A DNA stretch of 64,000 nucleotides, from assembly GCA_903850425.1 (NCBI GenBank), contig CAINLR010000062.1, positions 24,139 to 88,138 on the forward strand. Reading direction: 5' to 3'. This document shows positions 28,173 to 37,200 of this stretch, piece after piece. The position numbers were made by a program, and so were the translations under genes. The notes under the pieces were generated by a model. The model searched no databases. It worked only from the letters and a program-made list of their open reading frames with translations, and was not told the DNA's origin. Every line of letters starts with the position of its first letter. Position 1 is the first letter of the stretch. The stretch comes from an uncultured Verrucomicrobia subdivision 3 bacterium. GTDB lineage: Bacteria > Verrucomicrobiota > Verrucomicrobiia > Limisphaerales > UBA11358.

Positions 28173-28578
28173 TTACTCAATTTTCTGTCGGATGGAGGCG
28201 CGCACTTCATGCGTCTTAGCCAATTTTTCCTCCAGCGTTCCTGACACGCTAGACGGATCAGGAAAGCTCCAGTGGAGCCGTTGGGTGACGCCAGCAAATA
28301 TGAGACAACGCTCGGCGCCTGGCTTCGTCGCAACCGGTGATCACATGGCTGAACAACGTGCCGGACTTGATGTAGTCGAACACACCTTTCGTTTGATTGT
28401 CGGAAATATCAATACCCATCTCCAGCATCGCTTCGACGACAATCGGATTGAGTTTGCCCGGCTCCAATCCAGCGCTGTGCGCTTCAAAATTCTTGCTGTA
28501 GATTCGGTTCAGGATGGCAGCGGCCATCTGGCTGCGGGCGCTATTGTGAATGCAGACAATTAAAGTTAGCTTTTTCAT
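28173..28578 (-). pseudogene. Arsenate reductase / low-molecular-weight phosphatase-like gene with a one-base frameshift
   Basis: The first frame (from the ATG at 28576-28578) encodes the P-loop [17 protein letters not shown] (the CX5R catalytic motif) and an ArsC-type body up to GCDEA, then goes out of frame near 28317-28321 and ends at a TGA near 28258. Removing one base there restores the family sequence (SAERC, then [14 protein letters not shown] and EEKLAKTHEVRASIR) up to a TAA at 28173-28175. The lesion is therefore a single extra base in an otherwise intact gene of about 134 codons: a recent pseudogene or a sequencing error. Thioredoxin-dependent arsenate reduction would be the ancestral function. 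Confidence 0.88.
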
Positions 28579-28701
28579 GGTGCAAAAATGGGTGAGTGAT
28601 GTGAGAGCGGCAGTCTCAGGCAGGGCATTGAAGAGTATCAATGCTATTCGAGGTCACAGATTTTCCATTCTCGCGGAATCTAAGTCCACACTGGCCGACA
28701 G

Positions 28702-28866
28702 TTACTTCTTGTGATCATACATCAGGCGAAGCGCCTCCGCGATGATGAGTCCCAAAGTGAAGGCGAAGCTGAGCGTGAGCACCAAGGTCTTGGCTCTTTT
28801 TCGCTGCTCCCATTCCTGCTGACGGGGGAAGAGCCAGCGTCCAAGAAAATCAAACAAGCTTTGCAT
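28702..28866 (-). CDS. Small single-span membrane protein
   Basis: 54 residues. A short amphipathic N-terminus with many charged residues (FPRQQEWEQRKRAK) precedes one hydrophobic segment (TLVLTLSFAFTLGLIIAEAL) and a basic end. The ATG at 28866 lies inside the last codons of the preceding minus-strand gene (17-nt overlap), suggesting translational coupling. No family recognised. Confidence 0.55.
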   Translation of the reverse strand: MQSLFDFLGRWLFPRQQEWEQRKRAKTLVLTLSFAFTLGLIIAEALRLMYDHKK

Positions 28867-29245
28867 CACTAGGCCGGGGAGCGATGATTGCCGCCACCGG
28901 CGACGTTGGCAGGGGCGGCCAATTGGCCTCGGCAATATCCAGCGATCGCGCCGCTGTGTAGTCATCCACAAAGGCCACATCCACCGCTTCGAACGGTTGG
29001 ATCAACTCATCCATTTCCGTGCTTAAAATCGTGTCGGCCACCTGCGACTCCACGAGAAAGCCCGCCGCCGTGGCGTGGTCCGTGCGACCGGTCTGCTGCA
29101 AGCGGAGAATATTCTCAATACACGCGCAAAAATCCGTGAAGGCATCCGCGAAGGATTCCGAGCGTCGCCACACCGAGGGCTTGGCGTCACAAACGGCTTT
29201 CACCGCCAGATACATATCCAGCTTGCTGTGAGTTGTGTTCTGCAT
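28850..29245 (-). CDS. Small cytoplasmic protein of unknown function
   Basis: 131 residues. The start (MQNTTHSKLDMYLAVKAVCDA) and the segment ending FVDDYTAARSLDI remind me of a family of short helical proteins found in Bacteroidota and Verrucomicrobia, beginning MQNxTHxKL and carrying a conserved Y-x-AAR motif near the end; their function is unknown. It is predicted mostly helical with a Pro-rich C-terminus and overlaps the downstream 54-residue membrane protein gene. Confidence 0.6.
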   Translation of the reverse strand: MQNTTHSKLDMYLAVKAVCDAKPSVWRRSESFADAFTDFCACIENILRLQQTGRTDHATAAGFLVESQVADTILSTEMDELIQPFEAVDVAFVDDYTAARSLDIAEANWPPLPTSPVAAIIAPRPSDAKLV

Positions 29246-29653
29246 ATCGCCCAGCTTAGTTCGCCGGCCGCCGATGAACAGCGACGTTTGTGTGAAGGAT
29301 TAGTGTCAACCGCGCGACGCCCCGGCCCGCATTAAATTTACCGCCGCTCTCGCATCAATGCCCGGCAGCGCCAGGATTCGTTGCCGGAATGTTGCCGCAA
29401 TGACATTGGTTTGAAACCGGCCGAGGCTTAAATCACCGTGCGGTTGTTGAAAAGTCATGAATCCTGCAAATGAAGCTGGAGGGAGGACAATGCGGGCGCA
29501 GGAGGGGGGGCACGCACGCGCAGGAAACACCGCTGCGCGTGCGTTTTTTTTCACAACCCTCAAATTCTGGTCCGGATCAGCGGCAAATCCGTGCGCGCCA
29601 GTGGAATCCCGTGCTGGACTTCAGCTCGTGATTATGGTTTGTTTCACGGTGCT
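29246..29653. other. Interval without a recognised gene, containing an orphan terminator
   Basis: About 400 bases between a minus-strand gene and a plus-strand small gene. No coding frame looks real. The only strong signal is a plus-strand intrinsic terminator at 29512-29551 with no plus-strand gene upstream within 1.4 kb. Confidence 0.5.
29512..29551 (+). terminator. Strong intrinsic terminator with no obvious gene upstream
   Basis: A perfect 12-bp stem (29512-29523 with 29533-29544), a 9-nt loop and eight consecutive Ts (29544-29551). It may end a small RNA transcribed from about 29250-29500, or a very short gene. Confidence 0.8.
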
Positions 29654-29896
29654 ATGAATACATCACTCGTGAAGTCCATACCGCAGGGTGATTTTGCGGA
29701 GCTCAGCTCGCTGATGAAGGATTGCCAGGCCAAGTTTCAAACGCTCGTCAGTCAAAACCGCGCGATACGGTATGACATGTATCCCCAACCAGACATTCCC
29801 GAGGAGCTTCAGAATCAGTTGCGGCAGCATGGCTATTGCGATTTGGTTTTGGAAAACGACCGCTGGCAGCATTTTCTGGTGCCTTCCCCAAACTGA
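29654..29896 (+). CDS. 80-residue protein of unknown function (intact copy)
   Basis: 80 residues, soluble, no motif recognised. The core MKDCQAKFQTLVSQNRAIRYDMYP...LQNQLRQHGYCDLVLENDRWQ is repeated as a damaged copy at 31139-31332, showing that it is a real gene family subject to duplication. The intact copy lies about 360 nt upstream of the protein kinase gene and the damaged copy just downstream of it. Confidence 0.65.
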   Translation: MNTSLVKSIPQGDFAELSSLMKDCQAKFQTLVSQNRAIRYDMYPQPDIPEELQNQLRQHGYCDLVLENDRWQHFLVPSPN

Positions 29897-30253
29897 ATCC
29901 CCGTGGCTTCTGGTTGACGGGCGGACGATGATCAAACGGGGCGGTAACATCGCAACCCGATGAAACTGTCAACCTCGGCAAGAAGCCATCTCCAACCTTC
30001 CTGAAGTTTTGAGTATGTCTGCCAACCTGAGACCTAACGCGCCGGAAGCAACTTCTTCCGCGCTCCAGTTTTAATGGCAGCGAATCCACCCTCATAGCCG
30101 ACGATCTCCGGCCCTCCTGAGACCGGACTTTACACCGAGCGGTTTCATTGCAGAATGAAATCAGACAACTGGGGTTCAATTGAATAAAGCCACTGAGTTG
30201 TTCAAAAAATAAAACTAAAAAGCAGATTCCTGTCCACGGGCAATCGGTTCACC
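29897..30253. other. Interval without a recognised gene
   Basis: About 357 bases upstream of the kinase gene. No coding frame on either strand shows family features. The last 60 bases are AT-rich (AAAAAATAAAACTAAAAAG near 30206-30224) and probably hold the kinase promoter. Confidence 0.45.
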
Positions 30254-31078
30254 ATGAAAATACCAGCAATACTTAAAAGAGAGCCATTATTGGTGGAGGC
30301 CGGTGTGTCGAAGCTTACCAAACTGGAGTTTGCCAGAAATCCCCATCCCGCGTTGCTTAAAGAACCAGCGCATTTTTGGGATGAGATCTTCATTGCGAAC
30401 GAGGCCTACATCCTCGATGAGGTCACCCATCCGCGGATCCGGCAAAAGCTGGCATATGATGCTGCGTCGCATCGGCTCTTCCTTGAATATGTTGAGGCCA
30501 CGACGCTGAGCGAGCTGGTGAGGACGGGAATTACGCTCCAGGACCAAAGGCGGACTCATAAAATCCTGCAAAGCGTGGCGGAGACGGTGGCGGACATGCA
30601 CGCGGGCATACTGTGCGGTCGGCCGATCATCCATAATGATTTGAAGAGCATGAATGTGCTGGTGCCCACGGCCTCGCCCGCCGAGTCCATCCTGATTGAT
30701 TTTTCGCATTCCTATTTTGAAGGTCATTTGCCGCCGTTTATTACCGATAAGAAACAAAGCATGGCGGGCACCGCCAAATATATGTCGCCCGAGAAGTGGG
30801 ATGGAGATTACACACATGGCGAGCAAAGTGATGTCTTCGCTTTTGGGGTCCTGGCCTATTACGCCTATACCGGAAGACATCCGTTTGAAGGGGATGTCGG
30901 CCAGATCGAGAACCAAATTCGCGAACTCACCCCGCCGTCGCCCATCGAATCAGGGTTCAACATCCTCCGCAATACCATGGCCATTACGATGTCGTGTCTG
31001 GAGAAAAAGCCGGAACGTAGGCCGCCCATGGAACGGATCGCCCGGTATTATGCGGAAGCATCCATTTTGTTCAGATAA
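30254..31078 (+). CDS. Serine/threonine protein kinase-like protein
   Basis: 274 residues, a single kinase domain without membrane segment or sensor domain. Visible motifs: catalytic loop HNDLKSMNV (HxDxxxxN), metal-binding segment LIDFSHSY (DFS in place of DFG), activation-segment end GTAKYMSPEKWDG (APE-like), and helix-F region SDVFAFGVLAYYAYTGRHPF. The N-lobe is divergent: no clear GxGxxG loop, and the usual VAIK lysine is not evident. It could be an active but atypical kinase or a nucleotide-binding pseudokinase. It is flanked by the two copies of the 80-residue gene. Confidence 0.82.
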   Translation: MKIPAILKREPLLVEAGVSKLTKLEFARNPHPALLKEPAHFWDEIFIANEAYILDEVTHPRIRQKLAYDAASHRLFLEYVEATTLSELVRTGITLQDQRRTHKILQSVAETVADMHAGILCGRPIIHNDLKSMNVLVPTASPAESILIDFSHSYFEGHLPPFITDKKQSMAGTAKYMSPEKWDGDYTHGEQSDVFAFGVLAYYAYTGRHPFEGDVGQIENQIRELTPPSPIESGFNILRNTMAITMSCLEKKPERRPPMERIARYYAEASILFR

Positions 31079-31138
31079 GTTCCGAGCAAGCGATAGAGGC
31101 AGATTTTCCGCGGCACCGTCGCGAGGCGGCGGGTGGCT

Positions 31139-31332
31139 TTCCGCACGGAAATATTAATGAAGGACTGGCGCGCCAAGTTTGCAGCGCTTGTCAGCCAGAA
31201 CCGGGACATCAAGTATGACCGGCATCCCCAAGCGAGCCGCTCCTGGAAACTTCAGAACCGGTTGCTGCACGTGGCCATCGCGATTTGGTATTTGAAAGCG
31301 ACCGCAGGCAGCATTCCTTGGTGCCTAATTGA
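31139..31332 (+). pseudogene. Frameshifted second copy of the 80-residue gene
   Basis: The frame encoding MKDWRAKFAALVSQNRDIKYDRHPQ aligns with the intact copy at 29716 onward. After LQNRLLH one base is missing; in the shifted frame the sequence continues GHRDLVFESDRRQHSLVPN and stops at 31330-31332, matching the intact copy's ending. It is therefore an inactivated duplicate lying just after the kinase gene. Confidence 0.75.
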
Positions 31333-31543
31333 GGCTCATGCAGGGCCACCGGCTCACCAGCGTGAATGCTAACGGACTCGCGGTGCATACATTGTCGGGC
31401 AATGTCAGCGCAGACCGCGATGCCTCCAACCTTGGCCGGAGGGTCAGCCTACACTTTTCGGCCAAGCCAAAATTAGGTTGTTGCACAATCGTGACTCATT
31501 GGAAACGTGAAGGACGCAATGGGCAGGCATCATTGGGGCTTCA

Positions 31544-34279
31544 ATGGTCGGCGAGCATCATCTGATACTGCAAGAAATGTCGCTGCGTCCTTCAAGTGAA
31601 TGGACGCCGGTGAGTCATGCCTGGACCTGCGTGCGCGGGGTGGAAGGCGCGGGCTACTGTCTGCCAGGAGGGAATGCGCGCGAATTGAATGCCGGCGACG
31701 CTTTTATTATCGGGCCGAATAGCAGCACGGTGGTCCGCGCCAGTCAGTTGGGTGTGTTGAAGCTGGAATATTTTCTGGTGCTGCCGCAAAACCTCAACGG
31801 CGTTTTGACGGCTTTGGAATGGCACCAGTTGAAGCGATTTGCCACCACGGCCGGCCAGCCCATTTTGCACTTCGCGGCGAGCGAGGTGACCTCGCAAAAA
31901 TTCATGCGGCTGGCGGCTCAACCCCGACGGGATTGCCTGGTCACGCGCACGGCTTTGCTCCAACTCTGGGCCGCCGCCATCGCCGGGTTGATGGCCACCG
32001 CCGCGCCCACTGTGCCGAGCAACAAACTGCGCGAACGCTTCCTCCAATTTGTCCGACAAATCCCGGAGGCGGATCTGGCGGGGAGTCCGCTGCCGGAACT
32101 CGCGGAACAGTTGCATTGCAGCGAACGGCACTTCAGCCGTCTCTTCCGGCAAGCGTTTGGCATCCCACTCCGGGCGCATCAGACGGAATTGCGCATGCAA
32201 CGGGCGCAGCAGTTGCTGGGGGATGCCAACGCCAAGATTATCAACGTCGCCTTCGAAAGCGGCTACCGGCATCTGGGGCTGTTTAATTCGATGTTCAAAA
32301 AGCGCTTCGGGGTCACGCCCAGCGAATGGCGCCGACAGCATCAGATTTCGTCACCAAGGCGTTTCAGCAAGCGCAAGATGGCCGTGGCGGCGTTGTTGCT
32401 GGCAATCCATTTTCTCCTCCCGGATGCCGGCTTGGCGCAATCAACAAACTCGGCGGATCATTCGGTCACAAACACGGGTCCGCAGTTCAAGGTGGAGAAA
32501 TATCTGGTGTCGGGGAATTCCATTTTGAAACCGGGCCAGCTCGGTCAGATTTTCACAAATGCCTCCCATGCCTTCGGCACCAACGTCACGTTTACCGACG
32601 TGCGCGCGGCGCTCGGCGACTTGCAGATGGCCTATCGCGAGCGTGGTTTCGTCACGGTGTCCGTAAGTTTGCCGCCACAAAAACTTACCAATGCCGAGGT
32701 GAAAATCAAAGTGACCGAAGGCCGGCTCGCGGCGATCAACGTCAAGGGTAACGAACATTTCAGCACCGCAAATGTGCGGCGCGCGCTGCCGAGTCTGCAC
32801 ACGAACATGCTGCTGAACTCGCACGTCTTCCAGCGCGAACTGGATCTGGCGAACGCGAATCGCGACCGCCAGATTTATCCCGTCATCGGTCCCGGACAGG
32901 AACCCGGCACGAGCGAATTGACATTGAAAGTGAAGGACCGCTTCCCGCTGCACGCACGGGCGGAAATCAACAATCAAGCCACGCCGGGCACGCCCGATTC
33001 GCGCGTCAGCTTTAGTTCGCAATACGGCAACCTGTGGAACCTCGAACATCAGGTGGGCGTGCAGTATTCCTTCACGCCGGTTAATTTCGGCACGGCCAAC
33101 GTCTATGAGTTTTCACCGCTGGACCTGCCGCTCATTGCGAATTACAGCGCGTATTATCGGATGCCCTTGGGCAAGCCGCGTTCGGTCCAGCAACAGGTTG
33201 ACGAGAGCGGTAGCCACTTTGGCTACAATGAAATCTCCCACCAGTTCGTCGTGCCGCCGCCGTCGAGTCATCCCGAGTTGACGGCTTACGCCAGCCGCTC
33301 GTCCAGCGACACCGGCATCCAGTTGGGACCGCCGAACATTGTGACCGCCTCGTCGCTACTGCAACTGGGCCACCAGACGGCGGGCGAAAATGTGACCTTG
33401 AATGAGGGTTTGGGCTTCAAACTCTCGCTGCCGCTGCCCAAGCTGAACCGCCTTAGCTCCACGTTCACGCTTGGAGCGGATTTCAAACACTATCGCGCTG
33501 AGAGCGCCAATGCTGATCTCTTCTATGAATTGATCACCACCACCAATGCCGGCTCGGCGATCAAATTCGGCAACGTGCTTTACACCTTGCAGCAGCCGAT
33601 CCGCGAGACTGCCGTGGATTACTTTCCGGTGAACTTGGGCATCAGCGGCTCGGCTCCGGATCGTTACGGAACCAGTTTCTTCAACGCGCAGGCGAATCTG
33701 AATCTCACGACCATCGGCCACATGGGCAGTCGCACCCGCCGTGAAGGCACCAATTCGGTGGTGATCCCCGGCATCGCCTATGCGCCAAATGCCGAAGACA
33801 ATTATTTCACCATGCAGTTGGGCGCCAGCCGCGAGCAGCGGCTTTACAAAGACTGGACGCTGTTGGTTCGGGCGGACGGACAATGGGCAAACACGCCGTT
33901 GATCAGCAACGAGCAGTATGGCATGGGCGGTGTCACCGGCGTGCGGGGCTACACCGATGGCGAAAACTACGGCGACACCGGTTGGCGGTTGATGATAGAA
34001 CCGCGCACGCCGATGGTGAATATCGGCATGGTGGATGGGGACATTCCTTTCTGGGTCCGCGCTTCCATCTTCATGGACTATGGCGAAACTTACCTAATCC
34101 AGAAACTTTCTGCTGTGAGCAGTGACCGCGCGCGCTTCTGGGGCTTCGGCACCAGCCTGACCGGTAACATCGGCAGCCACCTCGACGGTCGGCTGACCGT
34201 TGCATTTCCGTTGCTTGCTTCCGCGCTGACACCGGCGTGGGACGTGCATGTTTATTTCGGTGTCGGTGCCCAATTTTGA
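31544..34279 (+). CDS. AraC-family regulator fused to a ShlB/FhaC-type (TpsB) outer-membrane transporter
   Basis: 911 residues in one uninterrupted frame. Residues 1-150 look like a small ligand-binding domain, and 162-265 are an AraC helix-turn-helix pair (ELAEQLHCSERHFSRLFRQAFG, then AFESGYRHLGLFNSMFKKRFGVTPSEWR). Residues 270-298 form a complete signal-peptide-like segment: basic RRFSKRK, hydrophobic MAVAALLLAIHFLLP, then AGLA-Q. Two POTRA-type regions (about 314-460) and a beta-barrel to the terminal Phe follow, with a G-V-R-G-Y motif (TGVRGYTDG) typical of the family. It should export the TpsA protein encoded 4 nt downstream. Either the whole is made as a fusion cleaved by signal peptidase, or translation also starts inside. 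Confidence 0.88.
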   Translation: MVGEHHLILQEMSLRPSSEWTPVSHAWTCVRGVEGAGYCLPGGNARELNAGDAFIIGPNSSTVVRASQLGVLKLEYFLVLPQNLNGVLTALEWHQLKRFATTAGQPILHFAASEVTSQKFMRLAAQPRRDCLVTRTALLQLWAAAIAGLMATAAPTVPSNKLRERFLQFVRQIPEADLAGSPLPELAEQLHCSERHFSRLFRQAFGIPLRAHQTELRMQRAQQLLGDANAKIINVAFESGYRHLGLFNSMFKKRFGVTPSEWRRQHQISSPRRFSKRKMAVAALLLAIHFLLPDAGLAQSTNSADHSVTNTGPQFKVEKYLVSGNSILKPGQLGQIFTNASHAFGTNVTFTDVRAALGDLQMAYRERGFVTVSVSLPPQKLTNAEVKIKVTEGRLAAINVKGNEHFSTANVRRALPSLHTNMLLNSHVFQRELDLANANRDRQIYPVIGPGQEPGTSELTLKVKDRFPLHARAEINNQATPGTPDSRVSFSSQYGNLWNLEHQVGVQYSFTPVNFGTANVYEFSPLDLPLIANYSAYYRMPLGKPRSVQQQVDESGSHFGYNEISHQFVVPPPSSHPELTAYASRSSSDTGIQLGPPNIVTASSLLQLGHQTAGENVTLNEGLGFKLSLPLPKLNRLSSTFTLGADFKHYRAESANADLFYELITTTNAGSAIKFGNVLYTLQQPIRETAVDYFPVNLGISGSAPDRYGTSFFNAQANLNLTTIGHMGSRTRREGTNSVVIPGIAYAPNAEDNYFTMQLGASREQRLYKDWTLLVRADGQWANTPLISNEQYGMGGVTGVRGYTDGENYGDTGWRLMIEPRTPMVNIGMVDGDIPFWVRASIFMDYGETYLIQKLSAVSSDRARFWGFGTSLTGNIGSHLDGRLTVAFPLLASALTPAWDVHVYFGVGAQF
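32378..32440 (+). other. Internal signal peptide and possible alternative start within the fusion
   Basis: The ATG at 32378 would start a TpsB-only protein with the hydrophobic stretch MAVAALLLAIHFLLPDAGLA at its very N-terminus. No convincing Shine-Dalgarno sequence precedes it. The basic RRFSKRK just before the ATG would serve as the n-region only if translation begins upstream, which favours the fusion. Confidence 0.5.
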
Positions 34280-34283
34280 CCGC

Positions 34284-37200
34284 ATGAAAACCAACCTTCC
34301 ATTTTGTCGCTTCGCCGTCGGCGTGATGGCGTTCACGTTTGGATCACGCGCGTTCGCGAACCCGACCGGACTGTCGGTCTCATTCGGCACGGCGGTCGCG
34401 CAGCAGGTGGGTTCGCAACTGAACATCACCGTCGGCAACAATGCCGTGCTCAACTGGCAGAGCTTTAATATCGCGGCGGGCGAGCACACCATTTTCAACC
34501 AGCCCTCCGCGACTTCGATCGTCTGGAACCGCATCAACGATGCGAATCCGTCGCAGATCTTCGGCACCATTCAGGCCAACGGCGTCGTGGTGTTGTTGAA
34601 CTCCTCGGGATTTTATTTCGGGCCGAACTCCTTTGTCAGCGCCGCCGGCCTGGTCGTGTCCACCGCCAACTGTATGCCGCCGCAAAACGGTGGCGGCACC
34701 TGGGAGTTCAACGGCCCGCCGCCGCTCGCGAGCATTGTGAACTACGGGCACATTCAAGTGGGCAACAACGGCGGGGCGTTTCTGATCGCGGATCAAATCG
34801 AAAATCATGGCACCATCGAAGCCCCCGGCGGGAGCATCGGCTTTGCCGCCGGTCAGACCGTGACGTTGAGCGAACGTCCCGACGGACGCGGCATGAGCAT
34901 GCAGGTGGCCTTGCCACAAGGTTCCGTGAACAATTACGGCAACCTGATCGCCGACGCCGGCACGATTGCGCTGAATGCGAAAGTCGTAAATCAGGATGGA
35001 CTGATTCAGGCGAACTCAGTGCAAAATATTCATGGCGTCATTGAGCTGGTTGCCGACGACACGCTGACGCTGAGTGCCAATTCAAAACTTCTCGTGCAAG
35101 GCGACGGCTCCGTCGGCGGCAGTGCGGGCGGTGATGTGTTGCTTCAAGCCGGCAATAACTTCAGCGACAGTGTCGGCAGTCTGGTTTCGGTTACCGGCGG
35201 TTCGGCGGGCGGTAACGGCGGCAATATTGAAATCGCGGCGTCGAGCCTGTCTTTGAATTCCACCCTGGACGCCAGCGCGCAGGCCGGGGCCACGGCTGGG
35301 AAATTGTTGTTAAGCCCCTACGACATCGTGCTCGACACGTCGGGCACGGATAGCGCCGGTGACGGTCATGTCTTGGTCGGCGACAGTCCGGTAAGCAGTT
35401 TGGATCTGAACGTGAACAGCGCGTTCGCCAACTTTTCTGAAATCACGTTGCAGGCCACCCACAACATCACGCTGGCGAACGGCACGGTCTGGGATTTGAG
35501 CGGCAGCACGTCGCAGAACAGCGGTCATCTCACCTTGCAGGCGGGGCACGATATTATTTTCCAAGATGGTTCAATGATCACGGACGCGAACAGTTGGTCG
35601 GTGTCGCTGCAGGCCGGATACGATTTCATTCACAACACGGTCCGGTCGGGAGTCGGGAATATCTTTCTGAATGGTGGCTTTGACAATTCCACGACGCCCG
35701 CCACGCCGCTGAGTTACAGCGGCAGCATCCAGTTGGCAGCCGGTTCCATTGACCTGACGGCGGGCCAGGACATTTTGGTCGGTTCCGGTTATGTCATCAC
35801 GACCGGCGGCGGCAGCATCCGGGCGCATGCTTTGGCGGGAAATATAGACACCGGTTCCGACGAGCAGGGCTACTACTTCGAACCTGGTGTGGGCACGATC
35901 AGCTTTGATGCCAGTCTGGCTTATGATTTGTCCCATGGCCTGGGTGGTATCAGCACGGCGGCTGGCGGAGATGTGGCGCTTACGGCAGGTGGCAATGTGA
36001 GCAGCTTCCTGCCGGGCCCCTCGGGCGGAGTTGACACTTACTCTGCCGGTGCCGGTGCCTATGGTCACACGGATGGTCAGGTCGGCAATGTCACCGTGAT
36101 AGCCGGCGGCAATGTTACCGGCCAATACTTGGTGGCCAATGGCGTAGGCAATATCTTGGCGGGGGTCCAGATGGATGCCGCTGGCAATCCGCTCACTGAT
36201 TCCGCTGGCCATTACCAACTGGGCACCGCTGGCAGCGCTGGAACGGATCAACTAAATCCCAACCTCGCTTTGAGCCTGATTACTGGCGGGTGGAATGTGA
36301 ATGCCGCCAACAATATTGTCTTACAGGAGGTCCGCAATCCGAACGGCCTTTTCAATATCACCGGCGGGACGGCTTACAATCACTACTTTGACTACGCTCC
36401 GAGCGACTATGTGAACTTGACGGCGGGCAACCTGGTGCAGCTTGGTGCTTCCTCCTCCGCGCTGCCCAGAGTGGATACTCTCCATGTGCCCATCATCTAT
36501 CCGGGCATCCTGAACATCGCCGCCGGTGCCGGCGGAGTGATTTTGGATGAGGACACTTTCTTTAACCAACTGATTTTGTTTCCTTCAGCGGAAGGCAGCC
36601 TCACCATCAACACGACAGATGGCGGGTCGCTTTTTGGCACGGGCATTTCCAGCGATGCGAGTGGCAATATTTTGTATCGGCCCCTGCTCATCGGCGGTGC
36701 GCCGCAAATCTTCAGCCTGGTCGTCTCCGACAGCGGCAGTCATCAATATAAAAACGGTAATTCCTTCGGCGTGAATGAAACTCACGCCGCTAATCCCATT
36801 CACCTCGGTCATCAGACGCCGATTGAATTGAATATTTTGGGCGACCTGAACCTCGTGTTCTTGGACGTGCCCGAGGCGGCCCAAGTCAATGTCGGTGGCA
36901 ACATGATTAATTGCAGTTTCAAAGGGATGAACTTGTCCGATGGCGACACGACAGGCATTCATGTGACCGGCGACATCGTGAACCGGAGCGACTTTACTTC
37001 CATTGATTTGAATCAGGTTGCCGATGCCCAAACCCCGGATTTCTCACTGTTGTCGCAAGCGATCAGCAGCAGTCCTTCCGGCAGCACCCTGGCAAACAGT
37101 CTCTATTACAACCCGCAGACCAAAGTGCTGACGTATCAGAATATTAAAGGCACCAGCTTGGCCACGGTTTTAAACCTGCTGCAAAATCTGACGATTCAGG

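Noticed and set aside
29748..30179. A 143-codon minus-strand frame opposite the 80-residue gene and its downstream gap
   Set aside because: Arg/Ser-rich without motifs, and the opposite-strand small gene is supported by its second copy.
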